A stretch of 64,000 nucleotides of DNA from Datnioides undecimradiatus (GCA_008933995.1 WARS01000014.1:9037192-9101191); one strand, 5' to 3'; counted from the first letter of the stretch, positions 24,163 to 34,925 are shown. Program-made: numbers and translations. The notes: generated by a model not told the origin, from the letters alone.

Positions 24163-24375
24163 GTGGAAGGTAAAGGCAACACTGGTCCCCGTGGTAATGG
24201 GAGCACTTGTCGCTTTGATCACTAAACTGGGAGAGTGGCTCCAGCACATCAGAGGAGCAACATCCAGAATCTCTGTTCAGAAGAGCGCAATCAAACCCTC
24301 AGGTTCACAGGCCCCTGGAGGACCCAAAGGCAGAAAGACCGTCCTCAGAAGGTTGAGTGGGGATATATATGTGTG
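24163..24375 (+). pseudogene. LINE ORF C-terminal part, 3' piece after SINE
   Basis: Resumes the LINE after the SINE with a frame reading KVKATLVPVVMGAL, then KLGEWLQHI and ISVQKSAI, the usual extreme C-terminus of this LINE type, followed by a degraded 3' UTR ending in a short GT/AT run. The 14-bp duplicated target belongs to the LINE. The 136-codon open frame at 23993-24403 is a SINE-LINE chimera, not a gene. Confidence 0.65.
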
Positions 24376-24750
24376 TGTGTGTGATATTAATATTAAATAT
24401 TAAATATTAAAATATAAGTTAAAAAATCTTAATTTCCTGGCACCAAGTGGGCAAAAAACTTTCAAAACAGATTTAAAGTACACATGCTACATACTGACAA
24501 AATGATCTTTATTTTTATTTCATGTTAGTTCTTATTTTATTTGTTTTATTTTATTTTATTGGTGGAGAAATAAGAAAAAATAGGAACAACCAACTCTGGC
24601 ATGTGAAAGAGATTTTGAGTGACTGCATCCATGTGTGTGTTTCAGACTTTCGTCAGCCTTCACATCCCACTCCCCCATCTGCAGTGGAATACAACACCTG
24701 CTCTGTCACCTGTAAGACGAAGGACAGCCAGCATGCGCATCAGTCTGTTC
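24376..24750. other. AT-rich non-coding DNA
   Basis: Includes short AATATT-type tandem bits at 24386-24415 and a TTTTATTTTATT run near 24530-24560. No gene recognised. Confidence 0.5.
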
Positions 24751-24759
24751 GCACACACA

Positions 24760-24792
<33 letters not shown>
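24751..24792 (+). repeat. (CA)n microsatellite
   Basis: About 20 CA units with one interruption. The long open frames running through here (178 and 159 codons) are repeat-driven. Confidence 0.95.
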
Positions 24793-24794
<2 letters not shown>

Positions 24795-25775
24795 ACAGTG
24801 GGATGCAGTCTGGGTCATTTGTCTGCTCTGCTTGTGCAGACACAAACCCACACAGACATTCAGTGCAGCAGGCAGACAGAATTATCAGTCAGACACGCAC
24901 CCAGACATATGTCTAGACAGGCTCAAATACCGTGGTGTGTGCGTAAATGTATATTTTTTACACATAATTGCACAAATACACACAGTCAGACACACACTGT
25001 GCTGCGAGCTTCAGTCACTGAGGCAGGAGAGGAGCCATTCATCAGGAGAGAAGAGTAGTGTTGAAATCAGAGAGAGGGAGACAGAGAGAGAGCTATGAGG
25101 GCTGAGTTGGGACCAGACTGGTCAATGTGTCTCTGTCAAAACCTTTAAACCTCATTCCCTCATTTTTTTTTGCTTTCCCCAGAAGCTATCACTAGATTCA
25201 CTTTCATTCCCTCTTGTCTCTTCTGCTCTCCATTGCTCCGTCCTTACCAGGGCAAGGAACCAAAGCAGAAGCAGAAGCAAAATGTAGAGACAGAACCACT
25301 ATGAAGTGGATCTTGGGAATAGGAGAAAGCCAGTGTTGAAACCATGCTTGTAAAAATGACAAACCGTCTTCATAAAAGCACCTGTCTTTGCGCCCCACCC
25401 GTTTGCTTCCATCTGTTCTCTGCTGAACTCACAGTCGTCTTTATTGCCGTTCTTTCGTGCAAGGCCTTCCCGCCATAGTGTGGAACCGACAGAGTTAATA
25501 AAAAAGGTGAAAATAAGAGTCAGAGTGCAGGGGAGGGGGAGATAATACGAGCGAAATTGCTAAACGATAAGGCCGTTTGTAAGGGGGGAAATTGTAGTGC
25601 TGAAATGGCACAAAATGGAAAGCTGTTCAGTGGGAAATCTCCCACTTCCTTTCCTTAATGTCTCACTTACAGCCTCTTGTCTCTTTTACCCTGATTCAGT
25701 ACCCGACTTGCTTTATGTTCATGCTACAGGGTAAAGAGCAAGTTTTCCAGCAAAGAGTTGTTGTATAAGAGACAG
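24793..25775. other. Non-coding DNA
   Basis: CA-rich remnants to about 25000 and a GA-rich patch at 25060-25095. No exon recognised. 25440-25640 is comparatively complex, unique-looking sequence. Confidence 0.5.
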
Positions 25776-25827
25776 ATTATATTATATTATATTATATTAT
25801 ATTATATTATATTATATTATATTATAT
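25776..25827 (+). repeat. (ATTAT)n microsatellite
   Basis: About ten tandem pentanucleotide units. Confidence 0.95.
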
Positions 25828-28609
25828 CATTTACACAGCACCAATGTACAGGTTGTTATAGTAAAACATTTGACGTGGAAATAAACTTATTTAAGGAAAG
25901 TCAAGACTTTATATTAACTGATTTCTCTCACTTTGTGAACAATGTGATATGAATTATCATATCCCGTTCCGCCCTGGTCATTGCAACAGCGGCAGACTCC
26001 CAAGTTGCATGTTCATCAGCCCTCTAGTTACTCTAGACTAATAAATTCCTGGTTTCAGTCGTCCTCTACCGTCGCTGTGATGCTCTCTTCCAAAAAGTCT
26101 GATTAAACACCCATTTGTGCTGCGATTTAACAAGAAAAACACAAAGCAGCTGCCTTTAATTTAACTTGATCTGAGATTAAAACTTCTGAAATGGAGCCCT
26201 TGGTGTTCTGACTCCCTGCTCCATGCTGCTACATGGGGACCATCCACTGTGCCTCTATCGTGATGAACAACTGTCGATAAATCCCTCCCATTCCTTTCAC
26301 GCACCTTGTTTTCTGGCTGTGGAATGATTTGCTCCTCTCCTCTGCCTCGTATATTTTGTCTTTCACGATGCTGCTTCAGTGGTCCATCCACAAATTCAAG
26401 AAAAACCTGAGAGCTCAGCCTCACTCAGAAACATTAAAACTGTCCTCATTCAAATGTTATGAATCCTTTAAGCACCAGCTGATGTAACACCAGCTGTAAA
26501 ATGTGTGAAAGCGTCTCCAAGAGTTCTCTTTCTCCAGCCAAACTGCAGCAGGCACTTACCTCTTGTATTATTAACACGCTGGTAATACCTTTTGGTTCCG
26601 CTGTAACAAGTGCTCTGCTGTTGATTTGACAGGTGTGTTGTGATGGGAACCCCTAGTTCATCTAACCATATGGTGAGATAGAAAAAAACACATAAAGTAT
26701 TAAATGACCAATAAAAGCCTTTCAAATGTCAGCACATAGTGTTTCAACAGTGAACAGGGGAACAATCCGTGAAAAGTAACTGAAGTTCCAACAGCACTCA
26801 TTTAGTATTTTGGTGATTTACTGTGCACCCAGTAAAAGGGTGCACACCATAATGTGGTGCCACCAATCAAGTAGCACGCTGCAATCCTTCTTCTAATCTG
26901 ATCAGACTACAACATGTCTACGTGACTAAGCATGGCATTGATAACTTCCAGAACTGTGATTTATAATTTGGACCATATGGTTAATTTCCCTGGCTACATG
27001 CATCCTGGAGTGTTCAAGAGGCACAGATGGCACATTAAATTTCACAGAAGTGTAAATGTTGTCATTTCTGATCAGCGATGTCTATCTAAAATGACAGCAA
27101 TCACTGTTTGTGAAGTGAATTGAGATTGTATGCTGGTTATTACATAACTCAAAAGTGATTTTCAGTCATTCACGAAGCACGAAGAACATCTTGAACTCCG
27201 GTTGGAGAAACAGTTGACCAATTAGAGCTTTGTTGTTTACAGGAATAGCATCTTCATGCATAACTAGCTGGTGACGCCCATGAACGTGAAATAGCAAAGA
27301 ATGAACAGCTTTAGAAATAAACCGTGTGTGGATAAGGAGGCCACAGCTGTGAAGGTTGTCATTACTTGATTTACAGTTGACTTAAAGAACAAACACCTTG
27401 TAGTGTCGTAGTTCTGCTAATGCTAGCCTTGGGAGTAGATACTACGTCACCAATCTTGAAGAACCAGATATTTCAGGAAGATACTCACATGAAATTTGCT
27501 GTTGAAATTTCGAATGTGACCGTGCCTTTATTTGCTTCTTTTGAAGCTTTTCATCGTTTCATGCATTCCCCATCAGCCATCTAATTTCCTCTGTTGCTCC
27601 TCTAAAAGACATTATTCTTGACCTTGGAAACAATTGACAAAACTTCCCTTTCAGTGCTCATATTGTTTTTCCAGACAACAGAGGAAACAGAAAGTTTTCT
27701 CCTGCATCACGTAGAACAAAGTCTATTTCCAGGTAGAAGACAGCAACCATAATATTTCATGCATCTTTTAGCAAATTTCAAATATAATTGGAGTTTTCAT
27801 TGTGGGTGACTAAAGTGCATTCTCTTAACGGTGTACCCATCTGTCTCGGGGAAATAATCTGTTTTGCTTCTTCTCCAAAGCGACTGTTTCTTTCTGTTTT
27901 CTCACCTCTAATTCTTGCCCTTCCTTCTTCCTCCCTGCCGCTCATCCTTTCTGTCACTTTATCCTTCCCTTTCCTGTCTCAGTCTCACACTTTGTTTTGC
28001 CTTCTCTTCTCAAAGCCGTCTAAACCAGTGTGTTCAGACAGCAATGTAGCCCTGTGCATCGTGTATTTCTGGCACATTTCGGAACAGAATAATGTCCTTT
28101 AATGAAACTTTCCTACAGCCTTGTCTCACACCGTGGAAGATGTTCCTCCCTGTTCTTACCTTAACAGAGGCAAGGAGGAAAGAATAGCTTTTCCTGGTGG
28201 AGGATGCTGGGAGAAGTGGCATTCAAAAGAAATGTCTCTCCAACTTTTATTCTTTTCAACATGTTGCTGTTGTTTGAATTACAAGCCAGGACACACAATT
28301 CTCTTACTTTCCAAATACCAGCCCAACTAGTTCTGAAATGCTGAAATCCAACATGTCTGCCAAACTGAAAAAAACCCCACAATGGTTATACAACCCTATA
28401 CTTTAACTGCTCCCACCCTACTGCCATTTCATGGTGATTTTTCTGTGTTTGCTCCCTGCAAACATGTGGTTTGATTCAGGTGAGAATGCAGAAACTGTGT
28501 CGGTAAAGAAAGCAACACCAACAACAACAACCCACTTTATCCGGCCTCAGAGTAAAACACAATGATGAGAGGCTGGAAACGCAAGTCAGAGTAACAAGAG
28601 AGGCCCAAG
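25828..28609. other. Non-coding DNA
   Basis: No confident gene. 26200-26470 (plus) contains a weak LINE-3'-end-like string (FWLWNDL and KFKKNLRAQPH in one broken frame), too poor to call. A 9-bp perfect hairpin lies at 26822-26846. 27890-28020 is C/T-rich. Confidence 0.45.
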
Positions 28610-28770
28610 TGTACTTGGTGGGGGAGGAGAGGTGAGGGGAATGGGAGTAGATGGCAGGAGAAAGAGTGTGTGTTGCAGAGTGGGATAATTAGAGAAGCAA
28701 GAGGCAAAAGGATGGGAGTGGGGAGCTACAGCTGGAGAGAAAAAGTTTGATAGGAAGCAGAGAAAAGAGC
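28610..28770 (+). repeat. Purine-rich tract
   Basis: GGGAGGAGAGG and GAGAGAAAAAG-type runs with few pyrimidines, enough to create a pseudo-open Pro/Ser-rich frame on the minus strand. Confidence 0.6.
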
Positions 28771-28789
28771 TACAGTGGCTCTCCAAGAG

Positions 28790-29035
28790 TGGTTCAAGTG
28801 CGCAAAGCAAATGAGTTGATGACGTGGACAATAAAACCATTTCCCAAGTACATTTCCCGACAGACAGCTGACAAGGAAACATACAATAACAGCAGAGCGA
28901 GGAGGTGGAAGTGGAGGCATCAACAGAGACTGGAGAGAGACTTCAACACCAACAACAACAGAGATATGTGGCAAAGCCAATCAGAACATCACAGGCCACC
29001 AAGGCAGGAGTGCTACACTGATGGTTCTTCATGAC
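28790..29035 (+). mobile_element. LINE fragment (upstream linker of reverse transcriptase)
   Basis: The 95-codon plus frame at 28747-29034 carries a block (AYN-like ETYNNSRA, RHQQRLERDFN, NNNRDMWQS) matching the basic linker just before the RT domain of fish L2/Rex1-type LINEs. The RT core does not follow. Only about 250 bp survive. Identification is by motif memory and moderately confident. Confidence 0.45.
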
Positions 29036-29910
29036 ACATGAGTGATGTCTTGTTTTGAGTTACAGTAATATTTTCGGGATTTCAACAAACAAGCATTTAT
29101 TGCCAGTGCCTTTCCATTTCTAGTCTTACTGAGTGTGTGCAGTTGCTTAAATACTTTGATATTTTTTCAGTTTTCTAACATGTCGGTCCATCCGCAACAT
29201 TTGCCACAATAGGAACTCATCATCTGCATATTGTCTGACTTCTCGGATGTTGTGTTGTTTTGTACTGGTATTTTTTGACGATAAAGCAAAAGACAGCCAG
29301 TTTGCAACAGAAAAGTTGTTATTTGGTTCACGCACGGGCTAATGTCATCAGTTCAGCAGAGCCGTTTATGGGACAGCACTCTCATCATAAATAAGTCAAA
29401 AGCGTGTTGCTTCATCAGCCTGCAAATAACACAGGGACAACAGGTAGCTGGACAGACAAACAGTGGGCCAGAACATGAATAGCAACAACACAAAGGCTGT
29501 TCAGACCATGTGAAACTGATACAGGTTAAACACCGACTGTAGACACAAAGACACAAATTATTAATGTGGTGCAGCTGGTGAGACTGGCAGCAGGGAACAA
29601 GGTAATGATCCACAGGTGTGCAAGGCAGGGAAACACACTGAGGACATCTAGTGGCCAGGTAGGGAAAAACTGGGTATGCACCAAAAAAAAAGTTTGTCAT
29701 TGATTGTTTGTCATTGTTTGACACATCATCCACTGAAATTAATATGTTAATAGGGCCACCACCTGTTGGCCAGAGGAAAAGGCTGAAGCAACTGAGTGTG
29801 AACTGCACACATTGGATTTAAATTTCACTTTACTGAATGTGATGGACTGGCATCTACGGTCCAGTTCAGCGTGGTCAGTGACACAGTAAAAATACTTAAT
29901 ATGCACTTTA
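29036..29910. other. Non-coding DNA with a Cys-rich chance frame
   Basis: A 151-codon minus frame (29353-29808) is cysteine-rich but has no signal peptide, regular Cys spacing or domain. No element assigned. Confidence 0.4.
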
Positions 29911-29945
<35 letters not shown>

Positions 29946-29946
29946 T
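29911..29946 (+). repeat. (TG)n(TA)n microsatellite
   Basis: Twelve TG units followed by six TA units. Confidence 0.95.
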
Positions 29947-30938
29947 CATAGAGTGTCCAGTGACACAGCGTGCAATGTAAACACCATTCTAATGAATCAG
30001 AATGGAAACTTTGAATTAAATAGTTTGGATTCAGTTTGTCCACTGGGTTATTCATGTGACGGACAAACTCCTAACAAGCTTCCTGCTATATTTTCAAACT
30101 TTCAGGAAATGATCTCGAGTATTAAAGTGCATTATGACATGTATCATACCATGAGATTCTAGCTTATACCCAGCCATAATAGTGGTGCTGGTGATGAAAA
30201 CATCCATCAGGTACCGTAGCTTTATAAGAAACCATTTTACAAATACACATAATGTTTCTAACGTTTAACATTTAACTTGTGGGATTGAGTTTCTAATTAC
30301 TAGCATCGTGGCCTTCTTTAAGCCAGTGGAGATCTGGTACACTGTATGTGCTGTGGCAGGGTCAGGCAAAATCAGGTTTGCAGATGTTTAATGCGAAAGA
30401 AAATGCATGCAGCACATTTGTTAGACCTGAATACTAAAATATCAATATAATTAGTTTGTATTATGGAGATAAAGATAGAACTGACCCTGACAGAACAACA
30501 ATAACGTTCTACTTAGATCTATATGGGTCTAGATGGAAAAAAGAGACATGGAGGGAATAGGAGGAAGGTGAACGGGTTGGAACATAAATGGAAGAAAAAC
30601 ACGATTTTATGTAACTTGCAAGCTATATAAATACATAAAAGTAAACAAATAAAACTGTATTAGCATGTACGTGAATGTGTAAGTGTGTGTGAATGTTAAG
30701 GTGTAAGGCCTCTATTTTCAGTCTGTGTAACTAGATTATTTCATCTCTTTACACAGGGCATTTAATAAATAAAAAGAAACACTATTACAGTGATCTGAAT
30801 ATTACACTGTCGCTGATAGCACTGATAATTAATTTTCCTATCACCAGTCATCTGGTAATAAGTGTTAGATTACCTCACAGACACACTATATTACTTGGCA
30901 ACAAGTCTCTTATTTTATTAAAGAAGATTCAAATTTCA
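29947..30938. other. AT-rich non-coding DNA
   Basis: No exon or element recognised. Confidence 0.5.
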
Positions 30939-31257
30939 GGGGTAGAGAGAGGAGACGTGGGGGGACAGGATATGGATAGAGCGAGGACGGGGGGGAGAGA
31001 AGAGGAAGAATTAGATGATGCCAGGCTGACAAGTGGAAATACAGCAGAAGAAGAGGAGACAGATGGACGGGGAAGAACGTGAGAGAGATCAAGAGTAAGG
31101 CGACAGGAACAAGAGAGCAAGATGGACAGGAGCTGGCAGATGGAGAGAGATTATAAAGAGAGGACGCTAGAGAAAGTTCAGAGATCCAGGGGTGAGATAC
31201 AGAGGACACAGAGGAAACAGGAATAAACATACGCAGAGGGAAATGGGGGAAAAAAGA
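30939..31257 (+). repeat. Long polypurine tract
   Basis: About 320 bp is strongly A/G-biased on the plus strand (GAGAGAGGAGA, GGGGGGAGAGAAGAGG and similar). The 141-codon minus frame 30910-31335 (Leu/Ser/Pro-rich) is its complement artefact. Confidence 0.75.
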
Positions 31258-31763
31258 TAATATTTTCACTTTCTTCATTCCCCAACAGTATTCCCAGGCC
31301 CAAACTAAATTACAAGCATGGGTACACAGTTCCACTTTAAAGTAGCCAAACCTCCAGCGGCAACTTCAAATCCTACTCAGCTACTGAACCGAAAGATCAA
31401 ATAGCTGACCGCTCCATGTGTCTTATTATGCTGTTAAAAACAGATATATTTATTTGGCTCGGCTTGCTTGGTGGTATCCAAGAAATTGCATTCCGCTGCA
31501 AACAACATATTTCCTTCAGTTCATCTCAACTTTCCATCCGCTGTCTTTTGTTTTCAAAAACTGTTAAAGGCAGCCTGTAGACAGAAACTCCCGCTTTAGC
31601 GATGCAGCATCAATCATTTTTAAATGAGATGTCTCTGGTAGATCTCAGGTCCTGAACACCCACGCAGGTGTTTCCAGTCACTCTGGCTGATTATACATGA
31701 TTAGAATAACAGAAATACTCAATGCAAGAATAATATTTGGTTATAGCAACATTCCTGCATATA
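31258..31763. other. Non-coding DNA left of the Tc1 pair
   Basis: No exon or element recognised. The TA at 31764-31765 is the left target duplication of the first Tc1 element. Confidence 0.5.
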
Positions 31764-31765
31764 TA

Positions 31766-31791
31766 CACCGCGTTCCACATTATTATGCAAA
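31766..31791 (+). repeat. Element A left terminal inverted repeat
   Basis: 26 bp, perfectly matched to the inverse of 33305-33330. The inner direct repeat lies at 31954-31973, about 180 bp inward. Confidence 0.95.
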
Positions 31792-31992
31792 TTGTGTTTA
31801 AAGGTCATAAAGGTCATTTTTTTGTCTGTCAGTTTAAACATATGGATGGGAATGTGCGTCAGGGCTCTTCCAATCACTCCAATCAATCTCAGACTCGTGT
31901 GCCAATTAGTTTGCAGGTGAGTCCAAATAAAGGGAAAACTACTTAAGAATGGATGTTCCACATTATTAAGCAGACCACCATTTTCCAGCAAT

Positions 31993-33001
31993 ATGGGGAA
32001 GAAGAAGGATCTCTCCGCTGCCGAAAAGCGAGAAATAGTTCAATGCCTAGGAGAAGGTATGACAACTCTAGATATTTCAAAACAACTTCACCGTGATCAT
32101 CGTACAGTAAAGAGATTTGTAGCCGATTCAGAGCACACACGGGTTCGAGCAGATAAAGGCACAATGAGGAAGATTTCTGCCAGACAAATGCGTCGGGTTA
32201 AGAGAGCAGCTGCTAAAATGCCACTGCAAAGCAGCAAACAGGTATTCGAAGCTGCTGGTGTCTCTGGAGTGCCAAGAACATCAAGGTGTAGGACCCTCAA
32301 GAGGGTTGCAGTTATGCATAAACCTCATTCAGCCACCCTTAACCAAAGCTCAGAAGCAGAAACGCCTGCAGTGGGCCTACACGTACATGAAGACTAATTT
32401 CCAAACAGTGTTGTTCACTGATGAGTGCCGTGCAACCCTGGATGTCCAGATGGATGGAGTCGTGGATGGTTGGTGAACGGCCACCATGTCCTGACAAGGC
32501 TGCGACGTCAGCAAGGAGGTGGTGGCGTCACGTTTTGGGCTGGAATCATGGGGAGAGAGCTGGTCGGCCCCTTCAAGGTCCCTGAAGGTGTAAAAATGAC
32601 CTCTGTGAAATATGTGGAGTTTCTGACTGACCACTTTCTTCTGTGGTACAAAAAAAAGAACCGTGCCTTTCGTAGCAAGATCATCTTTATGCATGACAAT
32701 GCACCATCCCATGCTGCAAGGAATACCTGTGCATCATTGACTGCTATGGGCATAAAACAAGAAAACCTCATGGTGTGGCCCCCATCCTCCCCTGATCGCA
32801 ACCCTATTGAGAACCTTTGGAGCATCATGAAGCAAAAGATCTGAGGGTGGGAGGCAATTCACATCAAAACAGCATCTCTGGAAGGCTATTCTGACATCCT
32901 GCAAAGAAATTCCAGCAGAAACCATCCAAACACTGACAACTTCCATGGATGCAAGAATTGTGAAGCTCCTATCCAATAAGGGGTCCTATGTCAAAATGTA
33001 A
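31993..33001 (+). pseudogene. Tc1-like DD37E transposase, frameshifted
   Basis: Would encode about 336 residues, the usual size for Tc1-like cut-and-paste transposases. Frame 1 from the ATG at 31993 carries the N-terminal helix-turn-helix (KKKDLSAAEKREIVQ, DISKQLHRDHRTVKRF). The reading then moves to frame 2 (about 32330-32440, first catalytic Asp in FTDEC, codon 32420-32422), back to frame 1 (about 32445-32842, second Asp in MHDNAPSH at 32695-32697, Glu in NPIENLW at 32809-32811), and again to frame 2 for the C-terminus, ending TAA at 32999-33001. Thirty-seven residues separate the second Asp and the Glu, so the spacing is DD37E, not the common DD34E. All three catalytic residues survive; inactivation is by three small indels only. 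Start chosen because it lies just inside the inner direct repeat and gives the expected basic N-terminus. Confidence 0.9.
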
Positions 33002-33304
33002 TTTGGCCTGTTAAGATATTTTTGATTGAAAGAGCTTTTGATTTCAGCAAATATAACCTGCAAATGCTTGCAGTTTAACTAATGACCATTTTCAGTTGTT
33101 TACAACAATAAAATGTTTTGAAACTCTATTGTGCGTAATAATGTGGAACAGTGCATTTTAAGATTTTGATTTTTTTTTAAAAAACCGTTATGATTTGGAG
33201 GTTCGTTCAAAAACAGTCGAGTTATACTCTAATGCTTGATGACTTGAAAATTATGAGAACTATCATTTTTATAGATTATTTAGGAAAAAGAGAGAAAAAT
33301 TACA

Positions 33305-33330
33305 TTTGCATAATAATGTGGAACGCGGTG
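33305..33330 (-). repeat. Element A right terminal inverted repeat
   Basis: Perfect 26-bp inverse of 31766-31791; inner repeat at 33132-33150. Confidence 0.95.
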
Positions 33331-33332
33331 TA

Positions 33333-34668
33333 CACTCCTGAACAAAACCTTAAGACCAGGGGAAAAATTACAAGTATTTTAGTAGCATTTTGTGTGGATC
33401 CTAACCAGGTTGTAAGCAGAGCTTCAAAATGCAAAAAGAAGACACTGGACCAACGGACAATAAAGAGTAGGCAATTTACTGAAAACTGCTTATGAACTCA
33501 AACAGGCTGTTCATCAAGACCATAGCCCAAAAAAGGCAAAATCTGTGCAAAAATCTGGCTTTCATGCCATTTTCTCTCAGGCATTCACACTGTCATGACC
33601 TCCTGATGACAAAGGCAATCGCTGCCAAGGTTGGACGCAGTAAGACAGCCATTTTAAATTTCTTCAAAGGTCATGAGGGTTATGGGACAAAAAAGTCCAG
33701 TGGTAGACCCAAAAAAATTTCACCTGAGCTGAGCCAGAGGATCCGATTGGCTGTCTGTGAAGAGACAGGTCGATCCTTGACCCAAATTATGACCCTTACT
33801 GATGCTGACTGCAGCCCAATAACCATAAGACACCATCTGCGAGAGAAGGGCTTAAAGAACACAAAACATCTTCAAAGGCCCACGTCTCCTCTCATGCCAC
33901 AAACTTCCCTGTTTGCACTTTGCAAGGGAGCACCAAAGATGGGACACTGAAAGGTGGAAGAAAAAATCTAACCTGGACAGTCCTGATGGCTTCCAACGTT
34001 ACTGGTATGACAAGGAGATCCCACTGGAGATGTTTTCTATGCGGCACAGTGAAGGAGGCTCCATCATGATCTGAGGTGCTTTTTCCTTCAGTGGAACAAT
34101 GGAGCCCCAGGTTGTGCAGGGGTGTCAAACAGTGGCTGGCAGTGCAGAGATGTTGCAGTGGGCATCCCTCTTGACTGAGGGCCTTCGTCTGTGCGGTAAT
34201 GGCTGGGTCTTTCAACAGGACAATGCTGCAGTTCACAACGCCCGCCTGATAAAGGACTTCTACCAGGAGATTAATGTTGCTCTTTTGGACCATTCTGCAT
34301 GTTCCCCTGGTCTAAATCCCATTTAGAATATTTGGGGATGGATGACAAGGTAAGTTTACAAAAACAGACATCAGTTCCAGACCATGGATGCCCTTCGTGA
34401 AGGTATTTTCACCACATGGAGCAATGTTCCCACCAGCCTCCTGGAAACACTTGCATCAAGCATGCCTAAATGAATTTTTGAAGTGCTCAACAAGAATGGT
34501 GTGCCTACTCACTACTTTTTACACTTTTAGTGGTGTTTTTTTGTTTTTTTGGGCTATGGTCTTAAATTTTGGATCAGCTGATGAACAGCCTGTTTGAATT
34601 TCTAAGCAGTTTTTAATAAATTGCCTGCTCTTTATTTTTTGTCTTTTGGTCCCAGTTTCTTCTTTTTG
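33333..34668 (+). mobile_element. Tc1/mariner element B, right end truncated
   Basis: Left end starts CACTCCTGAACAAAACC directly after the shared TA (33331-33332). The sequence at about 33432-33535 (from CAAAAAGAAG to the stretch ending ATAGCCCAAAAAA) is repeated inverted at about 34546-34668, showing a long-TIR Tc1 element. The right copy stops at 34668, about 98 bp short of the expected outer end, so the right terminus is lost and the element could not be mobilised. It carries a heavily broken DD34E transposase. Confidence 0.88.
33492..34530 (+). pseudogene. Tc1-like DD34E transposase, dead
   Basis: Frame 3 from about 33580 gives the second helix-turn-helix and linker ([44 protein letters not shown]). 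A one-base shift near 33880 moves to frame 1, which holds [29 protein letters not shown], then TGA at 34072-34074 in place of the conserved Trp of the IW-G block, QQDNAAVHNARL with the second Asp at 34219-34221, and TAG at 34324-34326. The TAG sits exactly at the third catalytic residue (PI-stop-NIW), 34 residues after the Asp. The short stretch holding the first Asp is deleted between WKK and DGFQRYW. More stops follow at 34351 and 34471. The start of the original ORF is not clear; 33492 is only the first ATG in frame. Confidence 0.88.
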
Positions 34669-34789
34669 TAGATATATAAAAAGTATGTTTATATGTGGAA
34701 TCTAATCTTATCTTGGCCTATAAAATACATAAACATAAATTTGTTGATGTGTTTTTTTATGGTTGATCAGCAAAGTACCTAGTAACTTA
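34669..34789. other. AT-rich non-coding DNA
   Basis: Flank right of element B; nothing recognised. Confidence 0.5.
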
Positions 34790-34925
34790 AATTATCAAAT
34801 TAATGTAGTGGAGTAAAAAGTACAATATTATAGTGTAGTATACCTCTACTTTAGTAGGGTATAAGTATAATGTCATGAAAAGCTGTTATAAGCAGTAAAT
34901 ATGGTAATTAAAACAAAAAAATGTC
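34790..34925 (+). repeat. Possible decayed dispersed-repeat piece
   Basis: The run of GTGGAGTAAAAAGTACAATATT and CCTCTACTTTAGTAGGGTATAAGTA resembles the AAGTA-rich interior of a widespread fish non-autonomous element. No ends or target duplication were found. Confidence 0.3.

Larger units (their letters stand above)
31766..33330 (+). mobile_element. Tc1/mariner element A, complete ends, IR/DR type
   Basis: A 1565-bp element with perfect 26-bp terminal inverted repeats (31766-31791 and 33305-33330, beginning CACCGCGTTCCACATTATTA), flanked by TA on both sides (31764-31765 and 33331-33332). A shorter copy of the terminal motif (TGTTCCACATTATTA) recurs inside both ends, at about 31954-31973 and, inverted, at 33132-33150. 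This inverted-repeat/direct-repeat layout is where Tc1-type transposases bind. It encodes one transposase, now frameshifted. Its right TA is also the left TA of element B. Confidence 0.93.

Noticed and set aside
23649-24206. 185-codon minus-strand open frame
   Set aside because: Antisense to the LINE and SINE; a by-product of their sequence.
24522-25098. Overlapping 178- and 159-codon plus frames
   Set aside because: Driven by the CA microsatellite (His/Thr repeats) in two frames.
14751-25827. CRISPR-like array among tandem repeats
   Set aside because: The tandem repeats are microsatellites with no unique spacers, and the sequence is vertebrate-like.
26200-26470. LINE 3'-end resemblance
   Set aside because: Only two short weak blocks in a broken frame; not enough to call.
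26822-26846. 9-bp perfect stem with 7-base loop
   Set aside because: Short hairpins of this size are expected by chance in 64 kb; no U-run or other signal.
29353-29808. Cysteine-rich 151-codon minus frame, considered as a secreted protein
   Set aside because: No signal peptide at the start and no regular cysteine spacing.
30910-31335. 141-codon minus frame
   Set aside because: Complement of a polypurine tract; low-complexity Ser/Leu/Pro.
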